Below the pieces are notes generated by a model. It saw nothing but the letters and a program-made list of their open reading frames with translations, did not search any database and had not been told where the DNA came from. From Misgurnus anguillicaudatus (Eukaryota > Chordata > Actinopteri > Cypriniformes > Cobitidae), in assembly GCF_027580225.2 (NCBI RefSeq), contig NC_073352.2, forward strand, positions 4,280,501 through 4,344,500: a stretch of DNA of 64,000 nucleotides, given 5' to 3'. Position numbers and translations under genes: made by a program. The first letter of the stretch is position 1. Each line of letters starts with the position of its first letter. This document shows positions 41,601 to 53,600 of the stretch, piece after piece.

Positions 41601-44600
41601 TGGATCATCATCATCATCCACCATCTGTGAGGATTCAGCCTTTACATCACCTTCATCACCTTGACAAGAGCAAATAAAAACCATGAAACTCAAAACACAA
41701 GTTACAATTCTCTAGTGATTTAACTACATCTAATAGACTAACACTCATTTTAACATTTACAGCACTGTGAAAAAGCTACCACCAGCTTTGCAGTTTTAGC
41801 AAAGTTACATGACCATCACAGTACATGAGAGAGGTGATGTTGGCGTCTTTCCTGATGACACTGAATAAATCTATAGGCTATCTTGGACAATCACTGACAC
41901 CTTTGTAATGTTTTATTTTGAAATGTTTTATTAATATGACAGAGATTAGAAATAGTGTCTGTTGGCTCATTTGACACAAGCTGTGGTACTATGGTGCTGC
42001 GTCCGAAATCTCTAAATTGCTGCCTTCAGAGGCAACATTCCAAGACAGGAAGGCATGAAGGCACGTCCGAAAATGTTAGGTTTACTTCCTGTCTCCTGAG
42101 ATACCTTCATCGTCTTGTCCCACAATTCTATGCGTGGGTGTGCGCAGGGAATGTGATTGGTCGAGCCTGGTCAAGTTTGAAAAAATAATATGGTGGCTTA
42201 TCACAAATTTAGTATAAATAAATTTATATTTTCACATTTTACACCTTTCAATTGCATTTTTATCAAGAAATTAATATTGTAGGTTTCAAATATGGAATTA
42301 GTTATCACAAAGGCGTGCTCCATTTAATTTTCAAACAGAATTTTGTTACGGTGCCTATAAAATTGGCTAAATGAGTTTCCTGGAGCTGCCATCAGGAGTA
42401 AAGCGGATGTCTTCTATCACACTAAATGGGTTAATTTCGCAAAAACAACATGCTGCCTATACATTATCCCGCTTAATACACAGATATTTACCTCATAAGT
42501 AAGGTAAGGAAAATTAACATTAAATATTGATTTGAAATAATTTGTCAATTTTTAACAAATCCAGACCTGCAGTAAGGTTTGCTTTTGATTTTAAGATAAG
42601 ACAAGACGTTCAAATGTCTTCAATGTCATTATTCTTCAAATGTCTCTCTAGAATCAAACATTTTAAAGAGCCATGTAATAAAGAATAATAATAAACTCAA
42701 CCAAACTATAGCATAACATAAATGTAACTGTTGGAATTAGTAATGTTAACAATTAATCAATCTTGTCGATAAGCATTAAATCGATAAAACTTAACGATTG
42801 TTGAAAAGGCAAGCACGTGTGTGCGGCGCCTGCGCAAAGCACATACACAGCTGGTGATGTAAAACTTAAAATGAAAAACTTGAATTCTGGCAAGAAACTG
42901 TTCAATTTAAACTGTAACACTCTGAACGCCTGCAACACATATCATTGCTCATCATTATTGACTGAGGCGCTACACGCTAAACACTGTTGTGGGTTTTCTA
43001 ATGGAAGCTTGAAGTCTTTATAATATAAGTATCTTTGCTGAAAGTACGCCGCAGGTCTAAAGCTGAGGTGACGACGGGAAAAGTGCCCTCCATGTGCTTC
43101 TTGGATATAATTACAACAAGCGGTGTATCTACGACTCGAAAACCGAAGTGAACAACTAGAAAAATAACACTTGATGATAATGAAACTTTTAATTTGTCAT
43201 GGACACACAGACTTTCATGCGACTGCACAAAGTGCCCATATGAGGCGAAGTTTACTGTGTCTATTAGTCGTCATATTTCATTACGAGATTAAATTGATGA
43301 TTTTTATCAAAACACCAACTAGATTGAGTCATTTTACAATCCCACTGGCATGTTATTTAGACAAAACAAAATCTTTTAATTCGCGTGAGGAAGCTGGCAT
43401 TTTACGCACACTTTTATGTCATTGCTGTAACGGCTTATTGCACTATTACTGTTAAAGATTATTCGATTGATTGATCGTTAATTTAAACAATCATTGAATA
43501 TGGGAAATTGCATAATTTGAAATCCCTAGTGGGAATTATGACTAAAAGAAGCCTCTTATATTTTATCATCTGAAGTGCAGTCACTATTTGCCTAGAAATT
43601 GCAAAACCTTACTCGTGTCATTTTATCAAATAGCCTCTTAAAGGTTTACCTAAGGATTAATTTAATTTGGGCTCTTATTGGCTGCTTTTTCTAATGGTAG
43701 TTTTCTAAGAACAGAAATGAATCTGTTTGGCACAGGTCTATTTTTGTCAACAAAGTAACTTCAAGCATTTAACCGTATACTTTCAAGTTAAAAAAATTTT
43801 AAGATCATTGTTAACATTTCAGTCAAATGTTTCAAAACTTTTGACCGGTAGTGTACCGTAAAACTTCAAATAATAGCCTGGGCTTTTATTTTCTCAAACC
43901 TATTGTCACACCAGGCGTCTATAAGAGACAGGCTTTTAATTTAATTGTTCAAGCATGACAGCAGTAGGTTACCACATATTACGTTTTATTTATCATTTGA
44001 ATGTGTTTAACAAATTAGTTCATGTAAGTCAGGGGTGTCCTGCAAAGTTCATCTCCAACCCAAATCAAATACACCTGAAGCAGCTAATCAAGGACTTCAA
44101 GATTACTTGAAAATTGAAGGCAGGTGTGTTTGATTAGAGTTGGACCTGAACTCTGCAGGATAGTCGATAGCCAGGAGCAGGATTGGACACCCCTGATGTA
44201 AGGGGTAGGTCTTAAATTATTGGCAGCATAAATAAAGCAAACGAGGATATGCTTTTTTATTGGTTGTTGCGTTAAATCTTACCCAGATACAACAGTGCTG
44301 TTTTCTGATCTTTTTTTTTTTTGATTGGCTGATAATGGCACTTTTGACTAAAACTCCAGGGGAGACGGCGGGCTTGATAGAGAGAGCGGTGCAGCCACAT
44401 ACATTTTGGGCGCTGCAGCATATTAAATATGATAAATAGCGGGAGTGTGAAAAGACTGAAAGCCTGGCTATTATCAGACGCGGCCTCAAAACACTACCGG
44501 CCCACCAGGAAAATTCCCGACTCTAACGATTGCCACTCCGCTACTGTCATCATCACTGCAATCGAAGAACCTTGTTGTGTTGTCATAGCGATTAGTAACG

Positions 44601-47600
44601 GAACGATTGCATCTGTCACGTGACATCTACCAGTAATCAAAACGTTAGCGCGTGCAATCTGCACCATATAACAGGCTTAAACAGACGACCTGACGGGTTT
44701 TAGAAGATTAAATACAACCCGAAACTAAAAAACAGACCATGCCTTTATTGGATATAGGCGTTTATTTACCCAAACCTGTCGTCACACCAGGAGTCTAAAA
44801 GAGACAGGCGTCTATTTGGGACTCGGCTATTATTTGAAGTTAAGTAAGTGTCAGGTTGTAAGGATGCGTCACCACAGTAAGTATATCATTTGTAAGTTTG
44901 GAATTTGTCAAAGCTGTGGTGCTTACAGAAATGCTGATAAAATCCAAGAGGTTCAGAGCAATGTTCTTGTTAGTGGCTCAAAAAAATACATGCAAACATT
45001 CAATACTTTTTCATATGCTGTTCAGAGACACTACTAACTTGATCCACAGACAAAAATCTTAAATGTATTTTAAGTCATTTATAGACTGACCTGATGACTG
45101 ATGAAAACCATCAATGTTGGCCATAACAGAGTCGATTATTGGTTTAATCTTCTGCTGATCACTGTCTTCTCCAGAGTTTGAAGCCGGTTCTCCTTCATCA
45201 TCATCACTGGAGGACGAATCTTGTTTCGTGTCCGCCTTCCCTCTCTGTGACCTGCGTAGGCGCTCAAATGACCTTTTAGGGCCCTTCTTGCCCTCTTTAC
45301 CAGACTCATTTTTTTCCTTCTTGCCACCTTTAGATGTTTTTTTCTCACTCCCAAGCTTGCTCAGACTCTTCATCTGCTTCTCAAGATCCGAGTTGTGGTT
45401 GGAGGAGTCGGATTCATTCCCCTTCTTTTTTTTGGCATTTCGTTTCTTTGTTTTCGATGTCCCGTCGCTCGCTTCCGAGTCTGCTGAGCCCTGGATAAGT
45501 TTTCGCTTCACAGTTTTTTCAGTCGAGCGGGAAGCAGACCTCTTCTTCCTGCTTCCTTTACCAGGAGCACCGTTTTCACCGTTTTCTGCGTCGCTCTCAT
45601 CCGAGCTGTCCTTCAAAGCAGCTGTCTGCAGGACCTCTGGGACTTCATCGGAGTCTGAATCACATCTCTGATTGACCGCACTGCATTTTTCATCATTTGA
45701 AATTGACTTTGTTTTACTTTTGCTCTTTGCTTCTGGCGACTTGCGCAACGGTGTAGTCTTCATTCTGGGCGAGTGTCTGCTGTCCGCAGCCTCCTCTGGT
45801 GATACGTTACCATCCACATCTTTTGAAAGTGACGCGTCTTTGCTTTTATCTCGTTTTATGGTTATTTTAAGAGGAACAGGGGTCAGTTTGACTACAAGTT
45901 TTTTACCTAGTTTTGCGAGACCTTTAGTGGAGTCCATGAACTCAGTGGTGGATGTCAACTTGGAGTCACCAGATTCAGAGTTGTTTTCATCCTCTTTCTT
46001 TACAGCGAGACTCTCGACCATCTCAAAGAGTTCATCTGGAACGGAGGGCGGTACAGACACAATGTCTTTATCAAGAGAGGTTTCACCAGCCTGCACGGAT
46101 TCATTCTCACACTCAGGAGCATCAGCAATCCCCCCCTGATCTTTGGCTTCATCTTCTCCGGACTGATCCTGAACTTTTTCTGGCGAGCCAGGAAGAGTCT
46201 CCATTTCAACATCATTTGAATCACTTTCCATTTGGTTATTTTCTTCCATCTGAGGATTATGATCTGTGGTGGTGGAATCCAAACCATCTTCCTCGACACC
46301 ATGATGCTCAGTCAAGTGCTTGTTTTCGACTGTTTTAGCTGCACTCTGACTCTCAGGTGGTCTGTGCTCCTCTCCGTTTTGAAATTTAAGACCTCTTGTT
46401 TCAAATTCTTTATCCAGCGACTCATCCAAAGCAGCGTGAGCCTTTTTTAGATCAGCCAATACTGATTTAAAAGCTCTCAAGTGTCTATAGCTTAACGCGT
46501 TTGCTTCGTGTCCCGTCGATGTGCTTTGGAGGAAATGTACGAAAGTACGATTCAAACCATTCGTGGTCTCGATAAGTTTCTTGGTCTTTTTGACTAGTTC
46601 CTTAGGAACGCTCATCGTTTTACAAGTAAAGGCCAATGTGCCGGCTCCATCGGACGAATGATCCTGTCCGTTAACGGACGCTTTTTCTCGCTTGCTATGC
46701 TTGAGTTTGCGCTCTTCACGTTTGGTCTTGTCACCACCGTCTCCTTTGTTCTTTTTATATGTGTGTTCCAGATTAAGCAAAACCGTCTCGCATGTTTTGA
46801 CCAAGTCCTGTAGTGGTTCTGGGCTGCACACATAGCAGTGCCATTTGCTTCCTTCACTCATAATTTCAGACAACGCTTTCCGTCCAACATTCCGTAAAAT
46901 GCACGTTTTGCAGAAGGCATTGCTACAGTAGTCGCAGCAAATCAGGTTGCCCCCCTCCGCACACCACCTGAAAAATATGCATGTCACATCTTTCAAGTAC
47001 TAGTACTAGTGTTTGTTTGATGCCTAATCAGTTCTTAAAATTACAATTAAGTAACAATGCTAGTCATTCAGTTTAGTTAATCAGACTAAAAAAAACACAA
47101 ATCAATGTGATACATGAAAACTCCCATTGTTTTAATTTATTTTGATCATTACTCTGAATGTGATCCTTAAAAAAGTTCTTTACAAATATGCAATTAACTC
47201 TGCCTTTTGTTTAAAATTTGTATTTTTGAATAAACCTACACATATTTGAGAGGTAATAAAAGAAATCAAATTAAGATATGTTTTTTTTTTAAAGCAGAGG
47301 GTCTACAAATATTTCATTTGTTGTATTGCATGTTCATATATAGAAGAAGAACATTTTGTGGAAGGCATTAAACGTTTGTGAAAATCATAAAAAATGCTGG
47401 CACTGGCTGGCAACTTTTTTTTTAAACGCTGGGGGTGGTTCACATGGTACTAGTTTATTAAATGAACTAGATAACTGAATCTAGTGAATTGTGACAACCC
47501 TGTTTTTTATTTATAAATCTGGTCACAAGTAAATAGAAAAAAACTAACCTGCATTGCTCATCCATCCCATCTTCATCCTTGCTGATATCATCACTCATGT

Positions 47601-50600
47601 AGTACTTGAAACATGACTGTAAAAACAGGCAGAAGTGTTAATAAAAGAAATATAGACGCACAACTGAGTGTCAGAAGTCAATGCAGGACTGTACCTTGCA
47701 GATAAGAACATGCAGGGCTGGATGCTGAAAGATTGCGTCCCTCTGAAAATGATTCACTTGCTGTCCACATGCTGTGCAGTTACAGATATCCTGAAGTTGT
47801 TCCTCTGTGAGGAATCACACAATAATATACATAAAGACAATATAACACAGCCACAAAGCCTTTCATCTGGTTGGTGTCCTCATGCTAAACAAATGCAAAG
47901 TGTCAAAAAAGCAGTTGGAAGTGTTACATGGCCAGGGTTCGTACAAGTTTCTGAAAGTTTTTTCAACCATGGGTACATCTTACATACCATGGGTACCCAT
48001 TACATATCATACATCTTTTATGGAATCGGGATTGGCGCTTATGTGCGTTAGGGATGTTGTGTTACAAACCCGGTGATACTGGCATCACTGGGTGGGAAGG
48101 GCTTATAAATGCGTATGCAGGTGTGCGTATTTTACTTTCACTTTTATATCAGAGACAATTGTTTAAATCTGGGTTAAATCGCTTATGAATCCGCATGCAG
48201 CAGTAAGCCTTTACTTTTCACTTTTCATAGTTTGTGATGGTGGTTATAATAACCATCAAAGCTCTAGTCGAATGTTACTATGTAAAATTATTATACAACT
48301 GTATATTATTATTATACACATTAAAAAGAGACAGATGAAGTTTCCTTGCATATAGAGCCTTGATCAACCACAAAAGATATGGGAAAGGTATAGCCTCCTA
48401 TTGTTGTCCACAATGCTATTAAAACAGACCATATTTAGGATAGGATATATTCATTTAAATGTACCCGTACAGTACACACAAGATTACTCACCAGGACGTT
48501 TTCGTGCACCTTCTTCTTTAACTTTACTTGTTCCTCTGTTACGAAACTCTGGACCTCTGAATTCATCTTTAGTTTCATTAGCAACTGGCTCTGGCTTCAC
48601 CACAACTGTTCCTGTGAAAAGTGAAGGCCGGAGGTTTAGAAAGCATCTTAAACCATGATCTTTAAAAGACACGAGAAGCCTGAGGATTTACCTTGTGGTA
48701 GCTTGCTGATGTCCAAACTGCTCTGCTTGCCGTCTGCTCCTGCCTGATGTTCACCACCGCTTTCACTGGCACATTCAGATTCCTCTACGGCTGTGTGCTT
48801 GGTCACAAATGAAGGTTTTCTTCAATTCAGAAAATGAGGAAAAATTTAAAGGGGATTTTATTTAACTTTTCCACACACTTCCTAACTTAAAGTTTCATCA
48901 CAATTATATAATTCACCAATTACTGACTACATGTCGACACGTCATCTACTTGACCGACCAATAGCAAACAGTGGAAGAGTCCAGAACATCTTTCAAAATT
49001 ATCATCATTTTCTACAGTTTCTGTTGGTGTCCTATAGCCATGCAGAAAGTACACACTTGAATCAAAAGCTCTTACCTGTAACAAGTTCTGACAACACATT
49101 TAAATCAAGCAATTCGTCCAGTTTGCATATTTTCAAGTTAAAAGCCTTTACAATGACTGAAACCTTACTCACCTTTTTGAGCGTGAAGATGAGGACTTGG
49201 TCAAATCTGAGGAACAACCGGGCTAAAAAAAATCATAATTTAATGGTTTAATTTTAAAAACTGGTTGTGTATGCATGTCTTGCCGATCAAATGAAAATGT
49301 TTTAATCAAAACATTGTTACTGTTAAAAAAAATTCAATGTTAAACTATAATGAGAAATTGAACTCAATGTACTGGCACAATTACATATTATAAAAACATA
49401 TGAACAAAATTGCCTGCAATGTCTTGTCTTGTCAAATTTTAAATAAAACTAAACTAAAACTGTTGGCTGAACTGTATATAGAAATGAAAAATGTAACATG
49501 TTTTTTGTGATCTTTGAATGACAACAGTAAAGTGTGATTTGACTAACATGCATGTGTATTTGTGACAAATGCATTGAGGTTTATCAACACTCGTAAGGTA
49601 AACAGTGATTGCTGTGTGTACTGATGAAATCTGAAACGCTCTCCTGTAAAACCGCCTCTCCCGAAACACTGATGACCGAAATAACATTTTTATAGCAGGT
49701 CAGCATTTACATCCATTATTTGTGACGTTACCAACAGGGGTGTAGCTAGCCCTTGGCCATTCTTGTTGGACAAAGCAAGCAGTCTGTAGCACTGGCTGAA
49801 CAGCTGCAAACTGCCTTTACGGGACAAACGTGTGTGTAGAAGTCTAGGAGCTAAAGATGCACGTATTGTCCGTAAATGCAAAAGTGCATTTTAAATTTTA
49901 AAATTTAAAGTGCCCATATTATGACTGCTTTTTCACAAGTTAAATAGGTGTATGAGTTCAATAAAACATGTTTCAAAAGTTGTTTGCTTGAAATAGCTTG
50001 TAGGAAAAGATTGTTACCCATCTCTAGGAGCCTCTGTTTCAGTGCATTTCAGATTGTGCCGTTTTGAGGTGGTCATTGCATATTTATGAGCTGCTGCTCC
50101 TTTGATCACGCCCCACTACTAACGTCATGTGCGCATGCATAGTGATATCGTGAGCAGTACAGACCATACTGTGTTATTATTTTATATATTATTATTATTA
50201 ACGGTTTATGTTGCCAACAGACAAATCATGCAGAAAAGTATCACTAATAAGTACACTCCAGGAGAAGAAACTCATGACACACAATGATTCCAGAGTCAAT
50301 TGTGATATAGCAGTTTTAACAATACACTCGTTTTCCCTGGACAATACTAACATATTCCCGTTATAAAACATTTTCAAACGCATTATTTTTGCAAATGACA
50401 GAAATTTCGACCCGGCCGGGGATGTATACTGCTTGTGGACCGCGTGCTAATTGCTAGAAGCTAGCGGGAGGTCCGGACCGTAAAGTTACAGAGACTCGGG
50501 GGTACGTTAGCCTCGTCAGAAAAGCCGGGTCGGTAAGGCCCGGTCTCGGTTAGTTTGGCAAAACACTATTACTAAAAATTTTTTTTTAACTTTCGAAACC

Positions 50601-53600
50601 ACGCTGCAAACTATCTAGCCTGCAAAAAAGTATCTATATCTATATAGGCTACGGTCTACATTACAAACAATTATTCACATTTCTATACATTTAAAAGGTA
50701 TAATTTACGGGATTAGCATCAATGTATGATCTCTGTTCTGAGATACAGATGCTCTAGCATCGTAAATGTAGTATTTTGTGACAGAAGATGACAACATGCA
50801 AATTATAACGTGACTTCTTACCTTTTGTGTTTGACATAACGATCGCGAATCAAGTCTGTTTCAGATGTGTGAATGATCCATGAAAGTCGAATAAAATCCA
50901 ATGACCATTTTTGTCCACAGATGCGTATAATCCGTGAAATATAGATACATAGTCTTACATTAGATTTCACATGAACGTCTTATCGCCTACAATCTGATGA
51001 CTATTTGCATCGTAACACACTGTATATTACTCTTTAGGTTCCAATAAACACGCGTTAAAACTTTGTTTTTAAAAGTAGGCGGGAATATAATCCATAATAT
51101 CCAAATAGCGCTGTTATTTCCGTGAGCCATGATAATAGTATAGAGGGTATCAGCGAAGTGACTGCTCTGTGCTCTCTAGCTACCTGGTGGGTGGAGACTT
51201 GCGAGTGGGGTGGTGGTCGGGAAAATTCAAACAGAATGTGACGAATTCGGCGCTGAGTTTAAACTCGTGCAGTCTGAGACTCAAGGCAGAGGACATTCAG
51301 AAACCTGTATCTCACTCAAAACAGCATGGATGGATTTTTTTGCAAGTTTGTATGCGTGTGGGAGCATCAGAGACACACATGAACACCCCAAAACCCAGAA
51401 AAAGTGAGTTTTCCATAATATGGGCACTTTAAAATGTAAACGTATTTAAAAGTTTTGGCCATGTGATAATTTAATAGTCTGACATGTTGTATGTGCAGGG
51501 TTTCCTGCAGCACTTTGCAGTTCGGGCGGCCCGCCAAAGCTGGGAAACCCTACCGCCTTAACTAGGTAGTCCAAAAACCCCCCCCAAAAAAAACAAAATT
51601 GTTTGCTGCACAAAAGGCCATCAAGTACATCTCGGAGAATAGCGCGGACGCGCTTCACACGGCCGAAATGAGATAAAGACGTGGTCCGTCATGTCTTGAG
51701 GATAGCCAGTTGATTAAACACGTGCCCGTGAGAACTGTAAGTGGAATTATGTTTTGGGGTTATTTAAGGCTGTTATTGTATTAGTCTATAGTTCTTGCAA
51801 ATTTTAAATAAATTAGCTGGTGATTTTGCTGTTTGAGCAACCTGCTAGCTAGGTTGCATGTACCTGTTAATTAGATATAATTGTTAAGCGCTCTTGCTCA
51901 CGTTATTTATGTGCATTATTTACATGCTACAGTAGTTACACTCCTTTAAGATAATGTAATTAATAGTGGGAAATAATCAGTTTTTACAATCTTCGCGCTA
52001 TCTATTATTGTCTCCAGACGTTCTACAACATCTGCTTCAGTTTGTGTTTATTAACCCTTTAGTTTCATTTCATCACACACCTATTTTCATTAGCGGTATC
52101 TGTTAAAAACATTTCATTCATTAATAATCTAGTATGTGTTCATTTTCTGTCATAGTTTCTTGAAAAAATTTTTTTAAGTGTTTTAAATAAAAATATTTTC
52201 ATCATTACGTGTACCCCCGCCCCTTTGATTGCCCCGGCCACGAACACCCGCCCAACCCTACCACCTTAACTAACAAATTTTCTGCGGGAAACGCTTCTTT
52301 TGTATAGCATTAGAAATAAATTGTTTTCCTTAAATCCTTTGTGTATGTTTCTCATTTAAAAGTTATGTTTTATGAATATAAATGGTGCCTGTGATTTTTT
52401 TGCCACCCCAATATAACACTGTGTCTAATCTGGCCACCCCTGAAAAAACATTCTGGCTACACCCCTAAAGTACCAATGGACATCAACTGTGTTTAAAAAA
52501 AAGGTAACATGAAAAAACACCAAGTCTACTGATAGTGATTATGATGTTGATGTGAGCTGTGCGGATACATACCTCATTCATTTTCTCCTCTGGGGTGTTT
52601 AAATCACTGGTGGCCATTTCACCTGCAAAAAGCCACAAGCATTAACACATTCACACAGAACATAGGGTGAAACAGTTACATCAAACTCCTCAAATCTGAC
52701 CTTTGTTTTCATTACACTTTAGCAAATCACAGCAATCATTGCTATAGAAATTAAAATGGCAAAAAAAGGTTTAAAAAAAAAAAGTATTTTCCACTGTTTA
52801 AGTGGATGTAATATTAAATTATGACTTAACAGCGCTACAAATACTGCAAAAATTTATTTTGTCAGAAATCCTGTGTTGTCGGTATATCTTGACTAATGCT
52901 ACTCTGCCCTGTTAGATCAGGTCTCCACGGCAGACAATATTTAGGATCCAGCCCCGGACGCCAGATCCCGCCAGAAAATATCAGTTACTCAGCAGAGCTG
53001 TATACCAAAATTTGTGTTTAACAATCTTCTGTCAGTCAAGAGGTTGATCGATTAAAGCCAGAAAAGAGCAGAAGCAGGAGACGAGGTTATGATGGTAAAA
53101 AGTAACGGAGTTGCGTATGGCTCAATGTTCAAACTTCATCTCCCAGCATAAATTCCACATGCATTGTTATCCCAAAACTGCTTAACAGCAACATCCTATA
53201 AACCTTGGGCTTCCATAAACATTCCCCTTATCTGTCTCTCTCTATTTATACAAACAAAACAGTTCATGAAACCCCACAAACATGAGATTGAACGACAATG
53301 AAAACACATAAGCAAGGAAAAAATAACAAGAAATACAAAATATAGAAATATGATAAATGAATGAATAAACAATAATATAATGATAATTATAATAATAAAT
53401 CAAATAATAAATCATATGGATAACTAATGATTAGAAATAAACTAAAGAACACAAAAAACATCTTGCACGTCAGGATCTAAGGATCCATCAGCCCCAAATC
53501 TTTTCTGGACTTTTTCTGACTAGTCAAATACTCCCACTCTCATTATTTACTACTTATTAAACTACGTATTATCATAATTAAATTTTTATCACAGCATATT

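Larger units (their letters stand above)
49735..52468. mobile_element. Composite hAT-type insertion block
   Basis: Left CAGGGGTGTAGCTAGC, right CTGGCTACACCCCTAA; flanks GTTACCAA (49727-49734) and AGTACCAA (52469-52476) share TACCAA. The end repeats are short, so pairing these ends is an inference. The block contains the TTAA element 49909-51428 and the element 51496-52295. Confidence 0.5.

Noticed and set aside
45228..46139. Two long + strand open frames (147 and 155 codons) opposite the large atrx exon
   Set aside because: They are antisense shadows of a compositionally biased exon (Ser/Phe/Leu-rich readout of Glu/Lys/Ser codons), with no recognisable domain and no splice or promoter context.
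47668..48051. 127-codon + strand open frame
   Set aside because: Its first part is antisense to the ADD-coding exon and the rest is intron; no domain or conservation signal.
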